Source of the DNA: Cherax quadricarinatus
Taxonomy: Eukaryota; Arthropoda; Malacostraca; Decapoda; Parastacidae
Assembly (NCBI RefSeq): GCF_038502225.1
Contig: NC_091341.1
Span: 4,870,139-4,934,138 of the forward strand
DNA: 64,000 bases
Direction of reading: 5' to 3'
Positions 39,900 to 52,059 of this stretch are shown in pieces; positions within the stretch are counted from its first letter, which is position 1; the number at the start of each line of letters is the position of its first letter. The position numbers and the translations under genes were made by a program. A model generated the notes under the pieces. That model made no database searches, was not told the origin of the DNA, and saw only the letters and a list, made by a program, of their open reading frames with translations.

Positions 39900-41620
39900 C
39901 ATGGAATCTAGAGTTTGAAGCCGAGATCAAGAGGTCTTGTTCAGCTATTTAAGGAAACAAATATCTAATTTTGTTTAATAAAACTTATATTGAAGCCTAC
40001 AAATCCCAAAAATATTGAGAATATTCCCATGAAAAATAATGCACCAGCGCTGAACGAACCTGGTCAGTAGGGACATTCCCAACTTACTGAAAGTACAAAA
40101 TATCTTCAGTTTTTATGGTAAAAGTGGCAAATTAATACAATCACACTCCAGCAAGTTTGAAGCCAATCGAAAGAGGCTTCATCACGTTACTGCATGTCAA
40201 CTGCTGCTACAAACTGGAACCCACAATGCTCTTTCACAACCCAACTCTAAATGGTAAAAGTTTGAAGCCGATCACAAGAGGCGTTCTTATTTTATCACAC
40301 GGAAAGGTCGTAAGGCGAAAATAAAATAAACGTAAACCTTGTTTTAAAGAACCACCTCCAGCATGAGCCAAACACAAGTGTAATGACCCTTGTGCAACTA
40401 TTGATACTGGGCGCCAAGGAGACCGGTTTCCAAGGGGCCTACTAGATGTATCACGGAAACCAATAGGTGAACCAGTTATTCTCCTATAAGAGGACACGTA
40501 GAATTATAAAACACATTTTTAATTCAAGTGGCTAGTACCCTTTCTCCTGCATATATTACTAAAGGTAAAAAGGAAAGATTTATAAGCTTTTCTTGTTTTA
40601 CGAGACACCTGCCTAGGTGGGAGACGGACGGCACGTTGCAAAAAAAAATTCAACATCTGTGTTGCAGAGTTTTGTTAAAAATTAATGTAATTTTCACAAC
40701 TAAAGGGAAATGCATATAAAAATTATAGTGTTGGTTAGAAAAACTTTATTTTTTTTAATTTTCGACTTTAATAATCCAATTTTTTAGTTGTCCAGAAGAA
40801 CAAGACTGATAACCCAGGAATTGAATTGATGAAATTAGCAAACTGGCGGCTACAAAGTCCACTAAAAATTAAATCATCCTTTAAGTAACACACTAAAGTA
40901 GAATGGCTAAAACCAGCCACAAAATGTATTCTCCAGTCATCATATGGAATCCAACTCTTGCAAGATTTATTTACCTTAACATACTGACAAATATACATCT
41001 ACACTGCCCAAGATCAATCAAACTTTCCTCTACGTAAGGTTGACGAGCGACATAGGTTCAAAATTGATTATAAAGACATTCTTCAGTCAATAAAATCAAT
41101 TTCACAGTTTAATTAACTTGACAAGTTGAGAATTATGCGGCCTAAGAGCATTGCAAAGCTTTCCTTGGCAAAACACACAGCTGCTCAAAGTTGAAATTGA
41201 CCTGAAGAGGCATTGTCTAATTATCACAATCCCAAACGACCCCAGGATTTTTTAACCATTTTAGTAAATGTGCTGCTACATAGTTTAAATTTATCTATAG
41301 TTAATTTACACTGTTTAAGATTACTGAAGTACTCAACATTCGTCAACATTACTGATATCTGATTTGTAGTTAACACTGTTCAATATTTCTCAGATATTCA
41401 ACATATATTCTTTCTGAATCACTCTATGATCAAGAATCTCACTCTTAATTTACACAAAGGTGTGGAAGAGTGCAGATAGGTTCATGAGAATGTGTACACC
41501 TGTGTGGGTTCCTGACAGAGTTCGGTGTGAGATGTGTGTGGTGTTGTATACTGTATGAATGTACATTTTACAGTGAGAGGAGCTGATTATGTGGGTTGTA
41601 TGACTATGTGCTAATGTGTA
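39900..41620. other. Unassigned stretch with dispersed short motif copies
   Basis: TTTGAAGCCGATCACAAGAG (about 40262) and variants near 39910, 40154, 41050 and 41187 are each followed by an A/T-rich TTATCAC-like end. Otherwise AT-rich DNA without recognisable genes. Confidence 0.5.
40598..40640 (+). mobile_element. RTE-like 3' terminal hairpin remnant
   Basis: ACACCTGCCTAGGTGGGAGA followed by CGG and an A run (40639-40648). This is the terminal hairpin of the RTE family without the rest. Confidence 0.5.
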
Positions 41621-42182
<562 letters not shown>

Positions 42183-42412
42183 ACCCACATGTTTACCAAG
42201 ACTTGTGAATCTTTGCATGGCTTTCAAATTAAAACTCAGTGATAACAGAACAAAAGAAATCCTATTCATAGTTATTACAGTTTTCAAGGAGGTGGTGAGA
42301 AAGATTAACACATGGATACTCGTCTATACACACAAAATAATTGATACATACAATCATACAGCCATATAATTAGAAAAATCCTTTACTTAACAGATTCATA
42401 GCTTAAATTCAT
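42183..42412. other. Unassigned stretch
   Basis: No feature recognised. Confidence 0.5.
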
Positions 42413-42414
42413 AG

Positions 42415-43110
42415 CACCATGATGGTAATGCCGGAGTAGAAGTAAGTATGAATGGGATAGTGTTGGTACCCAGAGAAGATGTTGATATACTTGGGGTGAA
42501 ATTTGACTCCAAACTGACCATGAAGAGCCACGTTGTAAATCTTGCAAACAAGGCAGCTTACAGCACTCCGACGTATCTCGCATTTGCTCGACAGTAGGGG
42601 TTGCAAGTTTCTGTATGAGGCACAAGTACGTCCACACATTGAGTATGCTCCACTTTCTTGGTTTGCCTGCCCCCCCCCTCCCTCATCTATGACTGCTCGA
42701 CAGAGTAAAGAACAGAGCAAGACGTCTCATCTGTCGCCTGGACCCATCCTGGATAGATCTATCATTTCAGCAGAACCTTCAACACAGGAGGGATGTGGGT
42801 GGCCTTACTGTTATGTACAAGGCCAATATTGTCAAAGTATCACACTTGGATCCACTTCGAGGACAGCGTGAAGCAAGCTTCTATACCAAAAAACGGGCAG
42901 AAAACAGCAACTTCACTCTGGCTGTACCATTTTCCAGAACATCACTCCATCTGAGATCATATATACCCAGGATGACTCGAGTTTGAAACACATTCGTACA
43001 GCATTGTGATGTCAACGAGATAAAGTCAGTTGATCAAATGAAAATGCTAGCCCACAGAGGGCTCCAACTTCATCCTGTTCCCTACTTGTATGTTTCATAG
43101 CAATAAAAAA
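42415..43110 (+). pseudogene. LINE ORF2 C-terminal region (CR1/jockey-type), broken
   Basis: Across three frames: VEILGVKFDSKLTMKSHV-like text (42480-42535), FLYEAQVRPHIEYAPLSW (about 42608-42662), DPSW-DLSFQQNLQHRRDVGG (about 42742-42805), LTVMYKANIVKVSHLDPLR (42805-42861), LAVPFSRTSLHLRSY and MKMLAHRGLQ. These are the usual blocks after the RT palm in jockey-superfamily LINEs. The catalytic core is missing. A C9 run near 42671 is one frameshift point. Confidence 0.7.
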
Positions 43111-43960
43111 GCTTTCAAATGATATGTGGGTAACAGCTCTTAGCTTGTCAATAATGTTAGGAACCCTTAACTTGTCAATAGCTTGTCAATAAAGTTAGGG
43201 ATCTTTATCCTAACCTTGTCAAACCCTGTGTAAAAAAAAAAAAAAAAGTCCAAAGACTTCAATGACTAGCCTCTCTTCGGTCGTCGAGCTGGGTACGAGC
43301 TTGGTCTCGTCTAGCTGATCTACGATCGTGGCTTTCAGGGGCCACAGTTTTGTGTCCCCTCCAGTAATTCCACCCACCTGGATAGTTTCTACCGTAGACC
43401 AGCTAGACATGACCAAGTTTCGATCCAACAAGGTCTTTGGTGGTGGTGAAAACCGCTGACTTCGAGCAAGTGGGGAAAGGAGTCCACTTGAGGTGACAAG
43501 CGGACTTATGGAGACAGTGATCCGAGGAAGGCACCGTTGACCTTAAGTGGGGAAGGAAAGACATCCAAGAGCGAATGGATGGATTCCTGGACACATGAAC
43601 CTAGGAAAGGCGAGGGGATGTGTACCTTAAAGACGAACCACTGACCTCCACGTGACAAGGTCTGGAAACTCAGTGGTCGCAAATATTTTTATCGTTAATT
43701 TAGTAATTTCTTAATCTGAATTAATGTTATGTAATATAAGTACATATTTAGTGCGAGGGCGGTTAAGTGGACCGCAGGTTCAGTATAGAAAATAATAATC
43801 ATGACCTGCAGACCAGGAATCAGAAAATCAAACATTCACACAGATACAAACACACACACAAACGCGCACACCTTAATAACAGGCTTAGTGTCAATGACAT
43901 GTACCTTGGCAGCCCTGTACAAACACTCACAAAGAAGGCATACTTATAAGCAGGCATACA
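43111..43960. other. Unassigned stretch
   Basis: A 15-A run (43233-43247) precedes a GC-richer block to about 43670 without recognised domains. A possible retrotransposed or LTR piece, but I cannot name it. Confidence 0.45.
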
Positions 43961-43973
43961 CAAGCTGGTGCAT

Positions 43974-43998
43974 ACACACACACACACACACAATAATC

Positions 43999-44031
<33 letters not shown>

Positions 44032-44032
44032 T
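43974..44032. repeat. (CA)n and (AAT)n microsatellites
   Basis: CA run at 43974-43991 then AAT run at 44002-44030. Confidence 0.95.
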
Positions 44033-44295
44033 ACACACGAAAAGTGTGTCTCACAGCGAATGTATGTTTTGAATTTACTTTAATCCTAATTTTAGAGATC
44101 AAAATTTTGTAACTAGTTGTGAACAGGTTACAGTGTTATTAACTCTGGTGTAGCAGACTTTATACACAACACAACGATGGTGGTGAAAAAAACACATAAC
44201 AGCAGAGAGGAACTTTCACTTGTGAAACAAACTTCTTCAGTCAACAGTTCCCTTCTAAAATTGTGTCTTTTTTATTCCGTACTATGTGCCATGTA

Positions 44296-44964
44296 CAACA
44301 TAGTGCACCACAACATTCAGAGTGCAATATATCTCTGAAACATAGTGCACCACAACATTCAGAGTGCAATATATCTCTGCAACATAGTGCACCACAACAT
44401 TCAGAGTGCAATATATCTCTACAACATAGTGCACCACAACATTCAGAGTGCAATATATCTCTGCAACATAGTGCACCACAACATTCAGAGTGCAATATAT
44501 CTCTGCAACATAGTGCACCACAACATTCAGTGTGCAATATATCTGTACAACATAGTGCACCACAACATTCAGAGTGCAATATATCTCTGAAACATAGTGC
44601 ACCACAACATTCAGAGTGCAATATATCTCTACAACATAGTGCACCACAACATTCAGAGTGCAATATATCTCTGAAACATAGTGCACCACAACATTCAGAG
44701 TGCAATATATCTCTGCAACATAGTGCACCACAACATTCAGAGTGCAATATATCTCTGCAACATAGTGCACCACAACATTCAGAGTGCAATATATCTCTGC
44801 AACATAGTGCACCACAACATTCAGAGTGCAATATATCTCTGCAACATAGTGCACCACAACATTCAGAGTGCAATATATCTCTGCAACATAGTGCACCACA
44901 ACATTCAGAGTGCAATATATCTCTGCAACATAGTGCACCACAACATTCAGAGTGCAATATATGT
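44296..44964. repeat. 42-bp minisatellite, about 16 copies
   Basis: Unit CATAGTGCACCACAACATTC plus 22 further bases ending in ATATCTCTGCAA. Copies differ by one to three bases. Because 42 is a multiple of 3, several frames on both strands stay open over 200 codons. No start context, domain or codon bias suggests expression. Confidence 0.95.
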
Positions 44965-45007
44965 TAACATTGATACATCATAGTACATAACAGTATGGGA
45001 GACATTA

Positions 45008-45275
45008 ACACAGTCGTAGTGACCAGGTTGTGGCAACGCACAGTCGTATTGACCAGGTTGTGGCAGCGCACAGTCGTATTGACCAGGTTGTGGCAACACA
45101 CAGTCGCATTGGCCAGGTTGTGGCAACACAGTCGCACTGGCCAGGTTGTGGCAACACACAGTCGTATTGACCAGGTTGTGGCAACACACAGTCGCATTGG
45201 CCAGGTTGTGGCAACACAGTCGTACTGGCCAGGTTGTAGCAACACACAGTCGTACTGGCCAGGTTGTGGCAGCCA
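45008..45275. repeat. 28-30 bp minisatellite, about 9 copies
   Basis: Unit CAGTCGTATTGACCAGGTTG plus TGGCAACACA, with 2-bp length variants. Confidence 0.93.
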
Positions 45276-45737
45276 CCACCAAAAATTCTTATTGCCAAGA
45301 GATCGAGTCATCCAAGTTGACAGTTTTCAGTTTCCTACCCGAGAGTTTTCGTGTTGTGTCTATGATGGTAAATTCTTTTATATCATTACTGAAGAAGTGA
45401 GAGAAGTGTATATGTGAAAACTGACTTATTTAATAATAATTCTAATAAAATTAAATGTTCATTAAAATGATTTATAAGAAGATCTTTCTTGTCTTAACTA
45501 CAAGTCTCTCAGGTTAGTCACTTTTTCACATATTTACATTTTTTTTACAAAGGATTTCAATAAAATAGTGCAACCCTCCTTCCATTTTCTTAAGAAAATT
45601 GAAATTATATAATCAAGAATTTTCTTAATTCTTTTACAAAACTTATATAGCATTGTTAAATTTAAACAATCGTGTGAGAGTGCAGATATGCTCATGAGAA
45701 CGTGTACACATGTGTGTGTTCGTAGCATGGTGTTTGG
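45276..45737. other. Unassigned stretch
   Basis: AT-rich. GAACGTGTACACATGTGTG (45699-45717) is similar to 41489-41507, a small dispersed repeat. No gene recognised. Confidence 0.5.
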
Positions 45738-46879
45738 AGGTACTCACCTAGTTGTAATCACCTAGTTGAGGTTGCGGGGGTCGAGTCCGTGCTCCTGGCC
45801 CCGCCTCTTCACTGGCCGCTACTAGGTCACTCTCCCTGAACCGTGAGTTTTATCATACCTCTGCTTATAGCTATGTATGGATCCTGCCTCCACTACATCG
45901 CTTCCCAAACTATTCCACTTACTGACTACTCTGTGGCTGAAGAAATACTTTCTAACATCCTTGTGATTCATCTGTGTCTTCAACTTCCAACTGTGTCCCC
46001 TTGTTACTGTGTCCAATCTCTGTCTTTGTCCACCTTGTTAATTCCTCTCAGTATTTTGTATGTCGTTATCATGTCCCCCCTCTCTCTTCTGTCCTCCAGT
46101 GTCGTCAGGTTGATTTCCCTTAACCTCTCCTCGTAGCATATACCTCTTAGCTCTGGGACTAGTCTTGTTGCAAACCTTTGCATTTTCTCTAGTTTCTTTA
46201 CGTGCTTGGCTGGGTGTGGGTTCCAAACTGGTGCCGCATACTCCAATATGGGCCTAACGTACACGGTGTACAGGGTCCTGAACGATTCCTTATTAAGATG
46301 TCGGAATGCTGTTCTGAGGTTTGCTAGGCGCCCATATGCTGCAACCGTTATTTGGTTGATGTGCGCTTCAGGAGATGTGCCTGGTGTTATACTCACCCAA
46401 AGATCTTTTTCCTTGAGTGAGGTTTGTAGTCTCTGGCCCCCTAGACTGTACTCCGTCTGCAGTCTTCTTTGCCCTTCCCCAATCTTCATGACTTTGCACT
46501 TTGTGGGATTGAACTCCAGGAGCCAATTGCTGGACCAGGTCTGCAGCCTGTCCAGATCCCTTTGTAGTTCTGCCTGGTCTTCGATCGAGTGAATTCTTCT
46601 CATCAACTTCACGTCATCTGCAAACAGGTACACCTCAGAGTCTATTCCTTCCGTCATGTCGTTCACATATACCAGAAACAGCGCTGGTTCTAGGACTAAC
46701 CCCTGTGGGACCCCGCTGGTCACAGGTGCCCACTCTGACACCTTGCCACGTACCATGACTCGCTGCTGTCTTCCTGACAAGTATTCCCTGATCCATTGTA
46801 GTGCCTTCCCTGTTATCCCTGCTTCGTCCTCAAGTTTTTGCACTAATCTCTTGTGTGGAACTGTGTCAAACGCCTTCTT
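45738..46879 (-). mobile_element. CR1-like LINE family 2, longer 5'-truncated copy
   Basis: Minus-strand element from the KAFDTVPHKRLV block (46879) to the same 3' end as the copy at 28916 (CTAGGTGATTAC/CTAGGTGAGTAC at 45742-45765). It abuts a GT/CA run at its truncated end. Confidence 0.87.
46004..46879 (-). pseudogene. CR1-like LINE family 2 RT and C-terminal region
   Basis: Roughly 290 residues open after the CA run: KKAFDTVPHKRLVQKL (motif A region), TSGVPQGLVLEPALFLVYVNDM (motif B; S and G of the usual SVLGP changed to L and E), LFADDVKLM (FADD intact, about 46614-46625), thumb KCKVMKIG and C-terminal LEYAAPVWNPHPAKH. A small deletion near 46022 shifts the frame before the last 70 residues (45822-46016). 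The Ser-to-Leu and Gly-to-Glu changes in motif B suggest loss of function. Confidence 0.85.
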
Positions 46880-47108
46880 GTGTGTGTGTGCGCACTGTGT
46901 TTGTATTGAGTGTGTGTGTGTGTATTGTGTGTTTGTATTGTGCGTGTATTGTGTGTTTATATTGTGTATGCATTGTGTGTTTGTATGTATGCGTAGTGTT
47001 TGTATTGTGTGTACAGTGTGTGTGTGCATTGTGTGTGTGCATTGTGTGCATGTGTGCATTGTGTGCATGTGTGCATTGTGTGTGTTTGTGCGTGTGTGTA
47101 TTGTGTGT

Positions 47109-47158
<50 letters not shown>

Positions 47159-47163
47159 TAGTG

Positions 47164-47218
<55 letters not shown>

Positions 47219-47360
47219 TAGTGTGTGTGCAGTGGGTGTGTGTGTATTGTATGTGTTTGTGCGTGTGTTTGTATTGTGTGTTTTTATTGTGTGTGTGTGC
47301 ATTGTGTGCGTGTGTATTGTGTGTGTTTGTGCGTATGTGTGTTTGTATTGTGTGTTTGTG
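46880..47360. repeat. GT-rich compound microsatellite
   Basis: GT runs mixed with GTATTGTGTGTTT and GTGCATTGTGTG units. The cysteine-rich open frames here are artefacts. Confidence 0.93.
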
Positions 47361-47454
47361 CGCGTGCGCGGTAAAATTTAAAAGTAATCAGAAGAAATTC
47401 TTTCATTATTATGTAAGCTCATGAAATACACAAAGAATAGTAGTTGTATGGTAC

Positions 47455-47772
47455 AGCTGTCAGTCTGGCTGACTCTGCTGTCAGCCTGGCTGACTCGTCT
47501 CTCAGCCTGGCTGACTCTGCTGTCAGCCTGACTGACTCGGCTGTCAGCCTGACTGACTCGGCTCTCAGCCTGACTGACTCGGCTCTCAGCCTGACTGACT
47601 CTGCTGTCAGCCTGACTGACTCGGCTGTCAGCCTGACTGACTCGGCTGTCAGCCTGCCTGACTCGGCTGTCAGCCTGACTGACTCGGCTGTCAGCCTGAC
47701 TGACTCGGCTGTCAGCCTGCCTGACTCAGCTGTCAGCCTGCCTGACTCAGCTGTCAGCCTGCCTGACTCTCC
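47455..47772. repeat. 21-bp minisatellite, about 15 copies
   Basis: Unit GACTCGGCTGTCAGCCTGAC plus T. The 21-bp period keeps one frame open (AVSLTDS). Confidence 0.95.
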
Positions 47773-48195
47773 TGCACTGAAGCTTAACTTCAGTCAGTGT
47801 CTCGTTTTTACTTTAATTTCATTGTCTTCTGAGATACATATTCCATTTGTTACTCTGATTAGACTTAAAATAATTGAAATTATCAGATCTGATAATTTAC
47901 TGAATCATAATTTTTGTAATTATTAATATATTGATGATGAAGTTCTGAACCTTGAGAGGTTATACACTAGTGGTTACTTGGAGACAATTAGGCTTGATCC
48001 GAGGAAAAGGAAGTTATCCCTAATTCCTTGGAACAAGAGCCCCTTACCCCCCTACGAATATTTTTAAAAGATTCTGAGCCATATACAGAAATACAGTCTG
48101 GCCCAAGTAATAATAATCTTCAGAGTTGAACTACATGTTAATATGTGAGGTTTTAGGTGCCATAACAAGAACACACAATATCATTACTGTTATAG
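47773..48195. other. Unassigned stretch
   Basis: No feature recognised. Confidence 0.5.
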
Positions 48196-48199
48196 GTGT

Positions 48200-48363
48200 T
48201 AAGTAAAAATAGACAAGTGCAACTAATGTGACATTTTATTGTGGCAACGTTTCGGTCTCCAGGAGCTTTGTCATGCCGTTAACAAAGCTTGACAAAGCTC
48301 CTGGAGAACTAAACAATGCCACAACAAAATTTCGCATTAGTTGCCATTGAGTCCTTTTACTTA
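48200..48363. mobile_element. Head-to-head pair of CGTTTCGG-type termini (palindrome)
   Basis: Left arm 48200-48273 and right arm 48290-48363 are 74-bp reverse complements at about 80% identity with a 16-bp spacer. Each ends inward with TCTCCAGGAGCTTTGTCA. The left arm keeps AACGTTTCGG; in the right arm it is mutated. Confidence 0.7.
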
Positions 48364-48397
48364 ACATAATTTTTGTAATTCTACTATTAATTCATTG

Positions 48398-48540
48398 TTG
48401 TGGGGTGTAAGGGTGAACTACAGCTGTAAGTGTATTGTGGCATACATTGTTGTAGGTGTAAGGGTGAACTACAGCTAAAATTGCATTGTAGCATACATTA
48501 TTGTGGGTTGTAAGGGTGAACTACAGCTGGAAGTGTGTGC
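48398..48540. repeat. About 53-bp tandem repeat, nearly 3 copies
   Basis: Unit with GTAAGGGTGAACTACAGCTG and TGTATTGTGGCATACATTGT. Confidence 0.85.
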
Positions 48541-48785
48541 GCTTAGCGACAAGGACCATGAACACCTTTTTACACAAATCAGTATGTTCTAATTTTACAC
48601 TGACTTATAATGAAAGTTCACTGCGTAATCCACATTAGACTTTAAGAGGCTGAAAATGTGCAGTATAAAACTGACGTTATTTAGCCTGGCATCTAAGTTT
48701 ATACAGTGAGAGTAAATAACATACTTATAATTTGAGCAGCAGCTTCTCAGCACCATTTACGACACGGTTTCTGAATCTAGTTTAT

Positions 48786-48988
48786 CCATGTTAGGTAAAA
48801 GGACACATGTGCAACTAAGTAGACGTATTATTGCTTTGTTAAATCTATACAAACTAAAGGACACGGAGGCTATATACTATATGTAACAAAATAATGTGAA
48901 AAAGCATAAGCAGTAACTCCACTGGTCCACGCAATGAGTGGTGGTGGTGGTGGTGGTGGTGGTGGTGGTAGTGGTAGTAGTAGTAGTG

Positions 48989-49019
<31 letters not shown>

Positions 49020-49230
49020 GGGTAACTCTTGGTTGCAATGTGATGGAGTCTAATGTTCTTAGGAGAACTCGAGCTAATATTTCAGAGATGATGAAGCTGC
49101 CTTTTTTCTGTTTAACAGTGTCTAAAATGACGATTAAAGACGAAAATGACTTGAGTTATCTTTAATCACTGATGTATTAGGAGTAGTTAGGCTTAAAAAT
49201 AACTCCACCGTTACATAGTAACCAAGAGTT

Positions 49231-49261
<31 letters not shown>

Positions 49262-49302
49262 AACTACTACCACCACCACCACCATTTGTCCTTTTACTAA
49301 AT
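48786..49302. repeat. Imperfect palindrome with (GGT)n(AGT)n arms
   Basis: TTAGGTAAAAGGACACATGT at the left and the reverse TTTGTCCTTTTACTAAAT at the right enclose GGT/AGT runs (48938-49018), GGTAACTCTTGGTT, about 160 bp of other sequence, then AACCAAGAGTT and ACT/ACC runs (49225-49284). The outer ends resemble the tails of the Penelope-like termini. Confidence 0.6.
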
Positions 49303-50925
49303 CACTAAAATCTATTTGGAATCTTTTACTTGTTAGATTCACGAGGCTGAATGGCACATGTACGTGTAGACAAATAAATAACAACCTTTAATAAACTGAG
49401 AAAAACTTGTTAAAGTTATAAAGATCAATTTTAAACGGACTTGTAATTAAGTGTTCAGACTCAGAAAAGTACATATTGAATAATTAACAGTAACATCGGG
49501 TCTCAGTGATATTAAGCTGTCTTGTTATGAGTACGAATCAAGACAATACAGAGTACAATTTACAAGAAACTTTTCAGGGGAAGCTTTTCACGTTACAAGG
49601 GTTCTATCAGTCAGTGTTTGCACTCCTTGACAATGTATGAAAATGTGTTCTACACTCGCACTCATTTAGCATATTATCATCATATAATAATAGGAAAACT
49701 GGAATTAAACTATCATTTGAGGGGGACGTTGAGAGCTGTGAACCCCAAACACAGCATTTCCTCAGAGAGGAACTTAACTCTTCAAATGTAGCAACACCAT
49801 GAAGCACTGACCATATATGATATTAGAACACAAGTATTTAAATATCATTATATACAAGCAGATGTAATTACTGGGGAGGACACACAGAAATCTGCGCCCA
49901 GTAAATACATCCGCCCGGGCAGGCTAGAAACATCGTCCAGCCAGAAGAGAAGAACTCTTCTACCTAAACCACCATGGGGAGGCCACTTGTTATTTATTTT
50001 ATTTGTCTATTTAAATACCATAGATTTTTATATTCCTATTTGACTTTTTCTGTATTTTCATTCATGTAAAAGCGTTATCTCTGTGTGTTTCTACCTATAA
50101 CTTCTTTATCTATAAATTCCTGGTGTTACTGTGTTAAGCAATGTGATCTTCGCATCACAGGTGTTATGTATAAGCGTAACATTTATATCTCTGATTTTGT
50201 TATGCATAACAGGATTATCTTTGTATTACTACAAATTAAACAATGATACTTGCCTTTCTAATTTTACTAGGTATTGTACTGTGATCTTTGCTGCTCTGGT
50301 GTTACTATGTATAAGCGTAACGTTAATTTTTCTGGTATTACTGCATATAACCCAGTGATCTTTGTATCTCTGATAGTACTAGCAAAGGTTTTCTGATAGT
50401 CTAGGTAAATGCATCTCTCCAGCCATTTATTTATTCAAGAGTTTCTCCTAAAATAACTTTACAGATTATAAATACAGGATTTTGTATCCAAAAATTCAAA
50501 TTCTTTACTTGCTATTGTGTTAAATCCACTTTTTTCTAGCGACTTTAACAATTATGTAACTAAACTTATTAGTCTAAACTACCTGCATTGACACACTTTT
50601 TTTTAAACTCTGGGATACTTTGTACCATCTCACATTTGCCTGGATATGTATCCTCTTGTAGTATGCTTAGTGTATGTGTCTTCCCTTCACTACACAATAG
50701 TTTGCCTCCTCTCTCTCAGCATCCTCACCTCCAGCTTCCTACATCAGTCCCTTGCCAGGATCTTGTGTCCAGAAATTCATCCGTCTGTCTACTGGATGTG
50801 TCTTGCCTTCCCCACTTTCCGGAGGTCCCAGGCGAACTTGCTGGATTGGAATTATATTTTTTCTAACTACGGTCGAGACTTTCCTGGTGGAGGAATTATA
50901 AGAGGAGAGAGAATTCTGTGTCTTG
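49303..50925. other. Unassigned AT-rich stretch
   Basis: A loose repeat (ATGTATAAGCGTAAC at 50167-50181 and 50309-50323) is visible. No gene recognised. Confidence 0.5.
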
Positions 50926-50992
50926 AAATTACACCCACCAAGACAGACATGAACGTACACCAAGACAGACATGAACGTACACCAAGACACCC
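50926..50992. repeat. 22-bp tandem repeat, about 3 copies
   Basis: ACACCAAGACAGACATGAAC plus GT, two exact copies and flanking partial ones. Confidence 0.85.
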
Positions 50993-51215
50993 AGACATAA
51001 TTTTTTAATGAAAATTTTAGACCTACTTAAGTCACAGTATCTTTATATTTCTTCGGTTATGTACCAGAAAAACGTCATGTCTAAACGTTGTATTGTCTAA
51101 ATGACTGCCTGATTATTAATCTAATTGTCCACCTCCATAAAAAATGTAATATACTTAATTTCTTTTGTTATTCGTCTTTTGTGAGTGCAAATCACGCACA
51201 GATCCATAAATGCGC

Positions 51216-51219
<4 letters not shown>

Positions 51220-51267
<48 letters not shown>
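51220..51267. repeat. (CA)n microsatellite
   Basis: Pure CA run. Confidence 0.95.
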
Positions 51268-51269
<2 letters not shown>

Positions 51270-52055
51270 TCGGTGATGAAAACACCAGCTAGCTACTCGG
51301 GAGACGCGATCACCTTGGAAAAAGAAGTTTGGAGGTCGCAGCTACAACCTGGCCAAAACGACTCTGTTGTTCATGTCTCTGACACTATATTGTGATCAAC
51401 TGTGATGTAGTGATACTACCAATTATCGCAAAATGAATTAGTCCACGATATATTTCAGTACGCAGTAAAACTTGAGGGAAAGGAGGTTTTTGAGAGATAC
51501 AGAGAACATTCAGAGGAAATGTCTCATGAAAGTGATAAATTATTCGCAGAATTTCATTCTCGGGAGAAGTAGTAACGAGATCAACAAGTGTTGCACCACA
51601 AGATAACATGAAGGAGGTGAATATGAAGGGAAAGAGTGTCAAGGGATTCGTATGAATGAAATAGGTATGAAGGAAGTGGGTACGATGGAATTTAGTATGA
51701 AGGTAGCGAGTATGAAGGTGAGTAAAAACAGAGAAACATGAATGTGAATTTGAGGAATGTGAATATGAAATAAATGAGTATAAACAAGGAAAATATTTAG
51801 AACTGAGAGTTCGAAAGATGTAAATATACAGGAAGAATGAAGGAAATGAATGAATGAATGAATCAATCAATCAATAAGTAGGGTAACAATGGTAAACTTA
51901 AAATGAATGAAGATTCAAATGAATGACGAAGTTGGAATAAAGTACAGAAATACTTAATGATTTAAATCTGAGAGAGAACAGGATGATTGCTGAAGTGTTC
52001 TGGAAGAGAACAGAATGATTGTTGGAGTGTTTTGTTCTATGAGACAGAATAGGAT
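51268..52055. other. Unassigned stretch with a loose GTATGAAGG repeat
   Basis: AGTATGAAGGTAG-type units recur at 51608-51720. GAATGAATGAATGAAT and AATCAATCAATC at 51845-51871. No gene. Confidence 0.5.
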
Positions 52056-52059
52056 GGCT

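Noticed and set aside
44241..44983. Cysteine-rich 238-codon and 234-codon frames, like secreted repeat proteins
   Set aside because: The 42-bp period keeps frames open on both strands; no signal peptide, no splice or promoter context.
44296..45275. CRISPR-like array
   Set aside because: Direct tandem units without unique spacers, in a eukaryotic context with no cas genes.
46880..47424. Cys-Val-rich frames
   Set aside because: GT microsatellite translated.
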